A stretch of DNA of 15,062 nucleotides. Source: Bacteroidota bacterium. GTDB taxonomy: Bacteria > Bacteroidota > Bacteroidia > Flavobacteriales > Flavobacteriaceae. The stretch is taken from NCBI GenBank assembly GCA_023393485.1, contig JAEWLD010000078.1, positions 1-15,062 of the forward strand, written 5' to 3'. The translations under genes were made by a program, and so were the position numbers. The notes below the pieces were generated by a model. That model made no database searches. It saw only the letters and a list, made by a program, of their open reading frames with translations, and was not told the origin of the DNA. This document shows positions 5,763-13,079 of the stretch, in pieces; positions within the stretch are counted from its first letter, which is position 1, and each line of letters opens with the position of its first letter.

Positions 5763-7957
5763 TAATTCGCTACTTCCGAAATAAACTTAATCCGCATCAA
5801 CCTGAGTTCATCAATGTCATAATCACCTTCAAACTCGCGTAGCGCGTCTTCAATCCGGTCGGTTTCGGATTCCATGAAATATTCGTGGATTTCTTCTTGT
5901 TGGTCTTCGTCGAGCATATCGTCGATCCAGTAACTGATATTGAGTTTTGTCCCCGAATACACAATCACTTCCATTTCCTTGAGCAGCGTATCCATTGTCA
6001 TGCCTTTGGCAGACGCGATGTCGCTAAGCGGCAATTTCCTGTCAATGTTCTGGATGATATAAAGTTTGTTCGACGAATTGGCGCCGGTTGATTTCACAAC
6101 CAAATCATCCGGCCGCGTGATTTCATTGTCTTCCACATAACGCGCGATGAGTTCAACGAAGTCTTTGCCGTACTTTTTGGCTTTGCCCTCGCCCACGCCG
6201 TGTACGTTGCCGAGCTCATCGAGTGTGATCGGATATTTGAGCGCCATGTCTTCGAGCGACGGATCCTGAAATACCACAAATGGCGGAACGCCCAACTTCT
6301 TAGCGACCTTTTTGCGCAAATCGCGCAGCATCGCCATCAAGGCTTCATCGGCAGTGCCCGATGATTTTGACGCTGTGACAATATTTTCGTCCTCGCTTTC
6401 GCTGTACTCGTGATCTTCACTCATCATAAACGACGTCGGATGCTGGATAAAATCGAGTCCGGCTTCCGTGATTTTGAGGATTCCGTAGGTTTCAATGTCT
6501 TTCTGTAACAATCCTGCCACCAAAACCTGTCGGATCAGCGCCATCCAAAACCGCTCGTCGTGCGTATCGCCCGCGCCGAAAAAGTGCTGTGAATCTGTGC
6601 GGTGCGCCTTGATGACGGCGTTGACTTTACCGGTCAGCGTGAATATGATTTCCTTGGCTTTGTACAAATGTTTGGTGTCGCGGACGGTTTCCAGAAGTTT
6701 TCGGACCTCGTTCATCGCCTCGATTTTCGGCTTCGGATTGCGGACATTGTCGTCCATATCGGCGCCTTCACCGTTGATTTCGTCGAATTCTTCACCGAAA
6801 TAGTGCAACAGGAATTTGCGGCGCGACATTGAAGTTTCAGCGTACGCTACGACTTCCTGCAACAGCGCAAACCCGATTTCCTGTTCGGCTACGGGTTTGC
6901 CCGACATGAATTTTTCGAGCTTTTCGACGTCTTTATAAGAATAGTAGGCAAGACAATAACCTTCGCCGCCATCGCGTCCGGCGCGCCCGGTTTCCTGGTA
7001 ATAACTTTCAAGTGATTTTGGGATATCGTGATGGATCACAAACCGAACATCAGGCTTGTCGATGCCCATTCCAAAAGCTATCGTCGCAACAACCACATCG
7101 ACGTCTTCCATCAAAAACATATCCTGATGTTTGGCGCGCGTCTTGGCGTCCAATCCTGCGTGATACGGAACCGAATTGATGCCGTTGACCTGCAACACCT
7201 GCGAAATCTCCTCAACCTTTTTACGGCTCAAACAATAAATAATTCCCGATTTTCCTTTGTGCTGGCGGATGAAACGGATGATATCCGCCTCAACGTTTTT
7301 GGTTTTTGTCCTGACGTCATAAAAAAGGTTTGGCCGGTTGAACGAAGCCTTGAAGGTTCGCGCATCGGCCATATCGAGGTTTTTCAAAATGTCTTCCTGC
7401 ACTTTTGGCGTCGCCGTCGCGGTCAGGCCAATTACGGGAATATCGCCGAGCTGCCTGATGATGTGCCGCAGATTGCGGTATTCAGGCCTAAAATCATGTC
7501 CCCATTCAGAGATGCAATGCGCCTCGTCGATCGCCACGAATGAAATCGGCACGCTTTGTAAAAACAGCACATATTCCTCTTTGGTAAGCGATTCGGGCGC
7601 GACATACAACAACTTGGTATGGCCAGTCGTGATATCACTTTTGACTTGGGTGATTTCGGTTTTGGTCAGCGACGAGTTCAAAACGTGCGCTATGCCTTCA
7701 TCCGACGACAAACTGCGCATCGCATCAACCTGGTTCTTCATCAGTGCAATCAGTGGCGACACCACGATTGCCGTGCCTTCCTGCATCAGCGCAGGCAATT
7801 GGTAACACAGCGACTTTCCGCCGCCGGTCGGCATGATGACAAACGTGTTTTGTTTGGAGAGAATGCTTCGGATAACCTGCTCCTGAAGACCTTTAAACTG
7901 GCTGAAACCAAAATACTTTTTTAATGCAGCGTGTATGTCAATTTCATTAATGTCCAT
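5762..7957 (-). CDS. recQ: ATP-dependent DNA helicase RecQ
   Basis: The 731-residue product unwinds DNA 3' to 5' in recombination and repair. Visible helicase motifs include Walker A MPTGGGKS (about residues 42-49), DEAH (144-147) followed by the RecQ aromatic-loop region HDFRPEYRNL, LTATATP (178-184), FGMGIDKP (295-302) and motif VI QETGRAGRDG (321-330). The RQC region follows, with SRRKFLLHYFGEEF (378-391). The cysteines that bind zinc in E. coli RecQ (CRR...CGNCDIC) are absent: Ser replaces the first, and no Cys occurs to residue 410. An HRDC domain lies at about 537-612 (FVVFQDPSLEDM, GVGEGKAKKYG). A further C-terminal tail of about 120 residues is acidic near its end. The gene diverges from kpsF. 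The ATG at 7957 gives a normal RecQ N terminus. Confidence 0.97.
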   Translation of the reverse strand: MDINEIDIHAALKKYFGFSQFKGLQEQVIRSILSKQNTFVIMPTGGGKSLCYQLPALMQEGTAIVVSPLIALMKNQVDAMRSLSSDEGIAHVLNSSLTKTEITQVKSDITTGHTKLLYVAPESLTKEEYVLFLQSVPISFVAIDEAHCISEWGHDFRPEYRNLRHIIRQLGDIPVIGLTATATPKVQEDILKNLDMADARTFKASFNRPNLFYDVRTKTKNVEADIIRFIRQHKGKSGIIYCLSRKKVEEISQVLQVNGINSVPYHAGLDAKTRAKHQDMFLMEDVDVVVATIAFGMGIDKPDVRFVIHHDIPKSLESYYQETGRAGRDGGEGYCLAYYSYKDVEKLEKFMSGKPVAEQEIGFALLQEVVAYAETSMSRRKFLLHYFGEEFDEINGEGADMDDNVRNPKPKIEAMNEVRKLLETVRDTKHLYKAKEIIFTLTGKVNAVIKAHRTDSQHFFGAGDTHDERFWMALIRQVLVAGLLQKDIETYGILKITEAGLDFIQHPTSFMMSEDHEYSESEDENIVTASKSSGTADEALMAMLRDLRKKVAKKLGVPPFVVFQDPSLEDMALKYPITLDELGNVHGVGEGKAKKYGKDFVELIARYVEDNEITRPDDLVVKSTGANSSNKLYIIQNIDRKLPLSDIASAKGMTMDTLLKEMEVIVYSGTKLNISYWIDDMLDEDQQEEIHEYFMESETDRIEDALREFEGDYDIDELRLMRIKFISEVAN

Positions 7958-7983
7958 TCTGGGGGTAATCGGTAATTTTTGTT

Positions 7984-7991
7984 TAAATTTG
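7984..7991 (+). promoter_or_regulatory. Possible -7 box upstream of kpsF
   Basis: TAAATTTG is a perfect TAnnTTTG match, but no convincing -33 TTTG lies 17-23 bases upstream. If used, it would give a leader of about 200 nt before the TTG start at 8200. The leader contains a small hairpin, TTTTCCA (8122-8128) with TGGAAAA (8135-8141). No better box lies closer to the gene. Confidence 0.4.
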
Positions 7992-8199
7992 CAAAGAACT
8001 GGTTTGAACTTTTTCGGATTGTGATGGAAAATCGAGATTTGTTTTTCAGATTTTGCGTTTTTCGCGTTTCATAGCAGCGCTACGCAACAAGAAAAAGGTG
8101 AAATATGAAAGGGAAAAATCATTTTCCAGCCAATTGGAAAAAGCTAAAACAAGTTCAACCATAAATATACGACTTTCTTTTTCACACACAAATAATACA

Positions 8200-9165
8200 T
8201 TGGGCACAAAAGAAAAAATTTCGGCGGCTGCAAAACGCGTCATTACAACTGAAAGTGAAGCTATTGCAAGGCTCGTAGATTTCATTGATGCCGACTTCTC
8301 GCAAACGGTTGAACTCATTTACGCGGCCAAAGGGCGTCTGGTCGTGACCGGAATCGGGAAAAGCGCGATCATCGCACAGAAAATCGTAGCTACGATGAAC
8401 TCTACCGGAACGCCGTCAATGTTCCTGCACGCATCGGAAGCCATCCACGGCGACCTGGGCATGGTACAGCCCGGCGATGTCGTGATCTGCATTTCAAAAA
8501 GCGGCAACAGTCCCGAAATCAAGGCGCTCGTCCCAATCCTCAAACGGTTCGGCAACACGCTTATTGCGATGACCGGCAACGTCACGTCATTTTTGGGAAA
8601 AAATTCAGATTTCGTGCTCAATACAACCGTCAGTGCTGAGGCAGACCCGATCAATCTCGCACCGACTTCAAGCACGACGGCACAGCTTGTCATGGGCGAT
8701 GCGCTCGCGGTTTGCCTGATGGAACTGCGCGAATTCACGCCTGACAACTTCGCCAAATACCATCCGGGCGGCGCACTTGGCAAAAAACTGCTATTGCGCG
8801 TTGGCGACATGCTTGACAAGACGCACAGTCCGCAGGTTTCGCCCGACGATGACATTCGGCACGTCATTTTTGAGATTTCAGAAAAAAGGCTTGGTGTCGC
8901 AGCGGTTGTTGAAAACGGCAAAGTTATCGGAATCATTACCGATGGCGACATTAGGCGAATGCTCGCAGACCGCGACTCGATTGCCGGGCTGTGTGCACGC
9001 GACATCATGACCAAAAACCCGAAATCGGTCACCACGAAACACATGGTCGTCGATGCATTCAATTTGCTTGAAGACTTTTCAATCACGCAACTCATCGTGG
9101 TTGACGACGGCGTTTATCAAGGCGTCATCCATTTGCACGACATTTTAAAAGAAGGCATTCTCTGA
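8200..9165 (+). CDS. kpsF: D-arabinose 5-phosphate isomerase, KpsF/GutQ family (SIS + two CBS domains)
   Basis: The enzyme interconverts ribulose 5-phosphate and arabinose 5-phosphate, the first step towards Kdo in lipopolysaccharide. Numbered from a TTG start, the 321-residue protein has a SIS domain (about 30-180) with GIGKSAIIAQKIVATMNSTG, FLHASEAIHGDLGM and CISKSGNSPEIKAL, then KYHPGGALGKK, and a pair of CBS domains (about 205-321; IGIITDGDIRRML, VIHLHDILKEG). Family members are about 320-328 residues. The frame extends upstream to an ATG at 8053, adding 49 residues unlike the family, basic and Ser-rich; no ATG lies between. TTG at 8200 (giving M-GTKEKI) fits the usual N terminus best. 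The stop overlaps the tatC start (TGATG), implying coupled translation. Confidence 0.9.
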   Translation: MGTKEKISAAAKRVITTESEAIARLVDFIDADFSQTVELIYAAKGRLVVTGIGKSAIIAQKIVATMNSTGTPSMFLHASEAIHGDLGMVQPGDVVICISKSGNSPEIKALVPILKRFGNTLIAMTGNVTSFLGKNSDFVLNTTVSAEADPINLAPTSSTTAQLVMGDALAVCLMELREFTPDNFAKYHPGGALGKKLLLRVGDMLDKTHSPQVSPDDDIRHVIFEISEKRLGVAAVVENGKVIGIITDGDIRRMLADRDSIAGLCARDIMTKNPKSVTTKHMVVDAFNLLEDFSITQLIVVDDGVYQGVIHLHDILKEGIL

Positions 9166-10004
9166 TGGCGAAAAGAATAAAGAAGCCGGTCAACGAAATG
9201 TCATTTCTTGACCATCTCGAAGAATTGCGTTGGGTGCTCGTCAGGGCCGCAATTGCGGTTGTCATTGGCGCAATGGGCGTTTATTTTATTGCTGACTGGT
9301 TGTTCGAAGAAGTGATTTTTGGGCCGACAAAGGTCGAATTTGTCACTTACCGGTTTTTTTGCGACTTGTCTCATCAACTCGGTTTCGCCGACAGCATTTG
9401 CGTGACAGAACTGCCTTTCATCATCCAGAACACTGAAATGGAAGGCCAGGTCAATATATTTGTTTGGATCTGCATTCTCGGCGGCTTTATCATTTCGTTT
9501 CCGTATATATTGTGGCTGCTTTGGGGTTTTGTCAGTCCGGCGCTTTACGAGAAAGAACGCCGCAATGCAAAACTTTTCATATTCGTCTCGTCGGTTTTGT
9601 TTTTCCTGGGCGTATTGTTCGGATATTTTATCGTGATTCCGATGTCGGTCCAGTTCGTGGCGACGTTCAGCGTTTCAACGATTGTACATAACCAGTTCAA
9701 CGTCGACTCATATATGGGAATGGTCAAAATGTCTGTTTTGGCCAGCGGGCTGTATTTTGAATTGCCGATCATCATTTTCTTTTTGTCGAAACTTGGCCTG
9801 GTCACGCCCGAATTTTTGCGCAAATACAGAAAATACGGCGTCGTCATCATATTGATCATCGCGGCAATCGTTACGCCGCCCGATGTCGTGAGCCAGATTA
9901 TGGTCGCGATTCCGATGTTGCTGATTTATGAACTGAGCATTTTCATCTCGGCCTACGTCGCCAAAGACAGGGAAAAATCATTAAAGACAAACGCAAATGG
10001 CTGA
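9165..10004 (+). CDS. tatC: Sec-independent protein translocase subunit TatC
   Basis: TatC is the twin-arginine signal receptor of the Tat system, which exports folded proteins across the inner membrane. The 279-residue product shows the N-terminal FLDHLEELRW, conserved SPALYEKERRNA after the third membrane segment, GYFIVIPMSVQF and the late TPPDVVSQ motif. Six hydrophobic segments can be counted. The first periplasmic loop (about residues 50-95) is long and contains two cysteines (FFCDLSH, SICVTEL), as is common in Bacteroidota TatC. No tatA/E gene lies in the window. The gene overlaps kpsF by one base at its start and the AhpD-like gene by eight bases at its end, so the three probably form one transcript. 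Confidence 0.96.
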   Translation: MAKRIKKPVNEMSFLDHLEELRWVLVRAAIAVVIGAMGVYFIADWLFEEVIFGPTKVEFVTYRFFCDLSHQLGFADSICVTELPFIIQNTEMEGQVNIFVWICILGGFIISFPYILWLLWGFVSPALYEKERRNAKLFIFVSSVLFFLGVLFGYFIVIPMSVQFVATFSVSTIVHNQFNVDSYMGMVKMSVLASGLYFELPIIIFFLSKLGLVTPEFLRKYRKYGVVIILIIAAIVTPPDVVSQIMVAIPMLLIYELSIFISAYVAKDREKSLKTNANG

Positions 10005-10347
10005 TCTTGTAAACGATTTCAACGACTACCGCGCCAAAATGAACGAAAAGCTTTTGGCCGATGACAACAAAGTCATCAAACGGATTTTCAACCTCGACAC
10101 CAACGCTTACATGGCCGGCGCGCTCGATGTAAAAACCAAAGAGCTCATGGGATTGGTGGCATCGGCGGTCCTGCGCTGCGACGATTGCGTCAAATATCAT
10201 CTCGAAACCTGCCACAAAGAAGGCGTCACCAAAGCCGAAATGATGGAAGCGATGTCTATTGCGACGCTCGTTGGCGGCACGATCGTGATTCCGCATTTGC
10301 GACGGGCGTATGAATTTTGGGAGGCGCTTGAATCAATGAATAATTAA
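9997..10347 (+). CDS. Carboxymuconolactone decarboxylase / AhpD-like protein
   Basis: This 116-residue, all-helical cytoplasmic protein belongs to the CMD/AhpD superfamily. The AhpD-type catalytic pattern E-x11-C-x2-C-x3-H is complete: Glu49, Cys61, Cys64 and His68 (LRCDDCVKYH). That favours a thiol-dependent peroxidase or disulfide reductase over the ring-opening decarboxylase, which lacks the CxxC. The later block EAMSIATLVGGTIVIPH is typical of the superfamily. Its ATG lies within the last codons of tatC (8-bp overlap). Why a thiol redox protein should be tied to tatC is unknown; family members with this name are often found near tatC in Flavobacteriaceae as far as I recall. The gene's last two Asn codons and the stop are part of a heptamer array. 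Confidence 0.9.
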   Translation: MADLVNDFNDYRAKMNEKLLADDNKVIKRIFNLDTNAYMAGALDVKTKELMGLVASAVLRCDDCVKYHLETCHKEGVTKAEMMEAMSIATLVGGTIVIPHLRRAYEFWEALESMNN

Positions 10348-10366
10348 TAATTAATAATTAATAATT
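10339..10366 (+). repeat. Heptamer array, four perfect AATAATT copies at a gene end
   Basis: Four contiguous AATAATT units start at the penultimate codon of the AhpD-like gene and provide its TAA stop. In another register the unit reads ATTAATA, which differs by only one or two transitions from the ATTGATA/ATTGACA units near recQ. It occupies part of the 110-bp gap before lptB, where I see no clear TAnnTTTG promoter. Confidence 0.9.
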
Positions 10367-10457
10367 GGTTAAACCAGAACTTTGGTCTATCAATAATTTG
10401 TTTCTTTGTCCCGATTCAGATCAACCTAAAAATCTAACTGCAACAATCTAAAAATCC

Positions 10458-11198
10458 GTGATTCTCAGAGCCGAACATCTCATCAAAACCTACAAAGGCC
10501 GATCGGTCGTCAAAGGCATTTCGGTTGAAGTAAACCAAGGCGAAATCGTCGGGTTGCTCGGGCCGAACGGCGCCGGAAAAACCACATCATTCTACATGAT
10601 TGTCGGGCTGGTCAAACCAAACGACGGCAAAATCTGGCTTGACGACATGGAAATCACTGACTTCCCGATGTACAAACGCGCGCAGTACGGCATTGGATAT
10701 TTGGCGCAGGAAGCGTCGGTTTTCAGGAAGTTGAGCATTGAGGACAACATCATGAGCGTGTTGCAGCTGACGAATTTGACCAAAGACCAACAAGAGGCGA
10801 AAATGGAGGAATTGATCGCCGAATTCAGCCTCAATCACATCCGTACAAACCGCGGCGATTTGCTTTCGGGCGGTGAAAGGCGAAGAACCGAAATCGCGCG
10901 CGCGTTGGCGACCGACCCAAAGTTCATCTTACTTGACGAACCGTTTGCAGGCGTTGACCCTGTTGCCGTTGAAGACATCCAAAGAATCGTCGCGCAGTTG
11001 AAGAATAAAAACATCGGCATTTTGATTACCGACCACAACGTTCAGGAAACACTTGCCATTACCGATAAAACGTATTTGATGTTTGAAGGCGGAATCCTGA
11101 AAGCGGGCGTGCCGGAAGAACTCGTTCAGGATGAAATGGTCCGGCGGGTTTATCTCGGGCAAAACTTCGAGCTTCGGAAAAAGAAATTGAACTTCTAA
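10458..11198 (+). CDS. lptB: LPS export ABC transporter ATP-binding protein LptB
   Basis: LptB is the cytoplasmic ATPase of the LptB2FG complex that extracts lipopolysaccharide from the inner membrane. The 246-residue product has Walker A GPNGAGKT (35-42), Q-loop Gln84 ([12 protein letters not shown], a characteristic LptB stretch), signature LSGGE (136-140) followed by [10 protein letters not shown], Walker [14 protein letters not shown] (156-168) and the switch histidine His193 (TDHNVQETL). All catalytic residues are intact. The start is GTG at 10458; no ATG fits, and the resulting N terminus [13 protein letters not shown] is normal for the family. It lies 110 bp after the AhpD-like gene and may share the kpsF transcript. 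Together with KpsF this makes two LPS genes in the cluster. LptF/G/C are not in the window. Confidence 0.96.
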   Translation: MILRAEHLIKTYKGRSVVKGISVEVNQGEIVGLLGPNGAGKTTSFYMIVGLVKPNDGKIWLDDMEITDFPMYKRAQYGIGYLAQEASVFRKLSIEDNIMSVLQLTNLTKDQQEAKMEELIAEFSLNHIRTNRGDLLSGGERRRTEIARALATDPKFILLDEPFAGVDPVAVEDIQRIVAQLKNKNIGILITDHNVQETLAITDKTYLMFEGGILKAGVPEELVQDEMVRRVYLGQNFELRKKKLNF

Positions 11199-11404
11199 AG
11201 GGAGGAGTTTTCCCAGCGCGATCCGAAAAATTATATCTGGAAATTCTTTTACTACGACAAAAAAGATCCACGGGTTATGGTTCCAAAACCCAATCCTGAG
11301 TGGGCGCGAGTGTAAATTTCGCCAGGCGAGGCTTATCTTCTACTCTTGCCGTTGTTTGGTTTTTTCGGATTTGTGATTCTGATGATCGTATCCGCCAGCT
11401 TTAG
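11199..11404 (+). pseudogene. Decayed small membrane-protein gene (DUF5808-like)
   Basis: The frame immediately after the lptB stop encodes FSQRDPKNYIWKFFYYDKKD, then PRVMVPKPNPEWARV, ending at an in-frame TAA (11313-11315). After the stop the same frame continues ISPGEAYLLLLPLFGFFGFV and ILMIVSAS, a plausible membrane segment. I recall this pattern (DPxNW..G.FYY..EDPR.FVPKR.P..G.T.NFA.P.AY followed by a transmembrane helix) from short membrane proteins annotated DUF5808. Here no ATG, GTG or TTG exists between the lptB stop and the domain, and the frame is interrupted at the point where family members continue GWTLNFA. It thus looks like a remnant that has lost its start and gained a stop. 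The 3' limit is unclear because GH25 converges from 11405. Confidence 0.6.
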
Positions 11405-12244
11405 TTATTTCTTCCTGATCCTGCGAAGCGCCGGCCCATCGCCATTAAAAATATTGATGTCAACCGCGCCGTCGATGCCTTTCGCCGTTCCGTTTTGAGT
11501 AAACTGCCAGAACTGCCAGCCCGGATCGATGCGTTTGACTTTGAAGTTGTAGTTGGCAACCCAGACCGTGTAGGTTTTGAATTCGTCTTTTAAAAAGTCG
11601 AGATAGTATTTTTCGCCGCTGTAGATGATCGGCCGCATGCCGTAGTGTTTTTCGACTTTTTCAAGCCAGCGCCTGATGCCGACTTTAAGTCGCTCGACTG
11701 ACTGGCCTTCGGGAATCCGCTCAACGTCGAGCACCGGCGGCAGATCGCCATTTTCGAGTTTGACATTGTCTATAAAATTCTGCGCCTGCCTGACCGAATT
11801 TTCGTCGGGCCTGTAATAATGGTAAGCGCCGCGGATCATTGCTGTTTTCTTGACTTCGCGCCAGTTGTTGGCAAATTGCACATCGCGGTTTTTTTCGCCA
11901 TAAGTTGCGCGGATGAACACGAATCCGATTGGGTAAGTGTCTTCAACCGAATCAGTTTCTACCCAATCAATCCTGCCTTGGTATTCAGAAACATCGATTC
12001 CGGCCACGTGGTCTGAATGGCTTTCGAGCACCTGGACGTTGCGGATGAAATGTTCCTTGTCTTCGGTCCAGCGCTTGTGCGTCTTGAAGCCGAGCCAGTA
12101 CGCGAGATCGCTTTTGAAATGATAGCCGACGCCCAATAAAACAAGCAAAAAAACCACAATCCACAACCCTTTCGAAATCTTTTTGTTCAAAAAAGGAATT
12201 CTCCTGCGGCGCGGGCTACGGGCTGTTTTCTTTGAGGCAGGCAT
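11405..12244 (-). CDS. Membrane-anchored glycoside hydrolase family 25 lysozyme
   Basis: The 279-residue product is a predicted N-acetylmuramidase cutting peptidoglycan. A short basic cytoplasmic segment (RSPRRRR, about 9-15) and one membrane helix (about 27-43, IVVFLLVLLGVGY) anchor it, facing the periplasm. The GH25 barrel begins at about residue 81 with GIDVSEYQGRIDW (catalytic-site Asp84), then FVFIRATYG, RGAYHYYRP and PPVLDVE (Asp173 and Glu175, the expected catalytic pair), and ends with WQFWQFTQNG and the DINIFNG block. All expected acidic residues are present. It follows pssA with only one base between stop and start (TAG-T-ATG), implying a two-gene operon. A role in wall remodelling rather than defence is inferred from the anchor and context. 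Confidence 0.92.
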   Translation of the reverse strand: MPASKKTARSPRRRRIPFLNKKISKGLWIVVFLLVLLGVGYHFKSDLAYWLGFKTHKRWTEDKEHFIRNVQVLESHSDHVAGIDVSEYQGRIDWVETDSVEDTYPIGFVFIRATYGEKNRDVQFANNWREVKKTAMIRGAYHYYRPDENSVRQAQNFIDNVKLENGDLPPVLDVERIPEGQSVERLKVGIRRWLEKVEKHYGMRPIIYSGEKYYLDFLKDEFKTYTVWVANYNFKVKRIDPGWQFWQFTQNGTAKGIDGAVDINIFNGDGPALRRIRKK

Positions 12245-12245
12245 A

Positions 12246-12947
12246 CTATTTTTTGAGCAGTTTGTTGTTGATGACCGACAACAAAATATACGACAAGATA
12301 ATCAACGGCAGCGCCGAGTAAGTAAAAATCGCAAGCATCGCAACGCTGTAAATCAAAAACAAAATCGGCAGTTCGTTTCCTTTGAAACCGACTTTTTTGA
12401 GCTTAAGTGAAAACAGTGGGATTTCGGCGTTGAGGATAAACGCGCTGAAAACCGCAATGACCAGTAAAATCCAGGGATTGACCAATACTTCAAGCATCAA
12501 AAGCGAATCTGAATGTTCGAGCACCAGCGGCAGGCTGAGGATAAAAAGCGCATTGGCCGGCGTTGGCAGCCCGATGAACGAATCGGTCTGGCGCGTGTCT
12601 ATGTTGAAATTCGCCAACCGATAACACGAGCCGAGGGTGACCAGAAAACCAAGATACGGAAACCACGACGCAACATTGTTGCTGTTTGACATCATATGAA
12701 ACATCACAAATCCCGGTACGACGCCACTGGTAACCATGTCGGCGAGTGAATCAAGCTGCAATCCGAGCGGGCTGGCGACTTTGAAAAGCCGTGCAAAAAA
12801 TCCGTCGAAAAAATCGAGAAAAATGCCGCCGCAAACAAAGTAAAACGCCATTTCGAAATTTGCTTCGCTGGCAAAAACGATGGCGATGCAGCCACAAAAC
12901 AGGTTCAATAAAGTAATGATGTTCGGAATATGCCTTTTGATGCCCAT
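12246..12947 (-). CDS. pssA: CDP-diacylglycerol--serine O-phosphatidyltransferase
   Basis: The enzyme makes phosphatidylserine, precursor of phosphatidylethanolamine, in the inner membrane. From ATG 12947 the product has 233 residues and multiple hydrophobic segments. The CDP-alcohol phosphatidyltransferase signature is complete: Asp45, then D48-G49-x2-A52-R53-x8-G62-x3-D66-x3-D70 (within DFFDGFFARLFKVASPLG and LQLDSLAD). MGIKRHIPNIITLLNLFCG is the usual N terminus of bacterial type II PssA. The frame extends ten residues further to an ATG at 12977, but that codon lies upstream of the predicted -7 box (12966-12973), so 12947 is preferred. Downstream is the GH25 gene in the same transcript; no psd gene is in the window. 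Confidence 0.93.
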   Translation of the reverse strand: MGIKRHIPNIITLLNLFCGCIAIVFASEANFEMAFYFVCGGIFLDFFDGFFARLFKVASPLGLQLDSLADMVTSGVVPGFVMFHMMSNSNNVASWFPYLGFLVTLGSCYRLANFNIDTRQTDSFIGLPTPANALFILSLPLVLEHSDSLLMLEVLVNPWILLVIAVFSAFILNAEIPLFSLKLKKVGFKGNELPILFLIYSVAMLAIFTYSALPLIILSYILLSVINNKLLKK

Positions 12948-12965
12948 AATTGAAGTTATGCCCCA

Positions 12966-12973
12966 CAAATGTA
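12966..12973 (-). promoter_or_regulatory. Predicted -7 box of pssA
   Basis: The reverse strand reads TACATTTG, a perfect TAnnTTTG, 18 bases before the ATG at 12947, implying a leader of roughly 13 nt. No good -33 TTTG is visible. It supports the shorter pssA start. Confidence 0.55.
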
Positions 12974-13041
12974 GCACAATAAGTTAAAGCCGGGCGCGTT
13001 TTAACGTAGATTTATTTTCAGCGAAAGCCCGAAAAAATTCA

Positions 13042-13049
13042 TATTTTTG
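13042..13049 (+). promoter_or_regulatory. Predicted -7 box of the porV2 gene
   Basis: TATTTTTG matches TAnnTTTG perfectly and lies 30 bases before the TTG start at 13080. A TTTC at 13016-13019, 22 bases upstream, is a weak -33 candidate. An alternative TTG start at 13047 lies inside this box, which argues against that start. Confidence 0.55.
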
Positions 13050-13079
13050 GCGAGCGCCTTCGGCCTTAAAAAATTTGCT

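Noticed and set aside
7028..7543. 171-codon open frame antisense to recQ
   Set aside because: Complete overlap with helicase motifs of recQ and no independent support. The same reasoning applies to other antisense frames such as 1655-2086 and 2383-2778.
8053..8199. N-terminal extension of kpsF from an ATG at 8053
   Set aside because: The 49 added residues are unlike the family, which normally starts near the TTG at 8200.
8319..9095. 258-codon open frame antisense to kpsF
   Set aside because: Shadow of the kpsF coding frame; composition is low-complexity Ser/Pro/Thr/Met with no domain, no promoter and full overlap with a conserved gene.
12948..12977. Longer pssA start at 12977
   Set aside because: It lies upstream of the predicted -7 box (12966-12973) and adds ten residues before a normal PssA N terminus.
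13047..13079. TTG start at 13047 for porV2
   Set aside because: The codon is inside the predicted TATTTTTG promoter box, and the added residues disrupt a good signal peptide.
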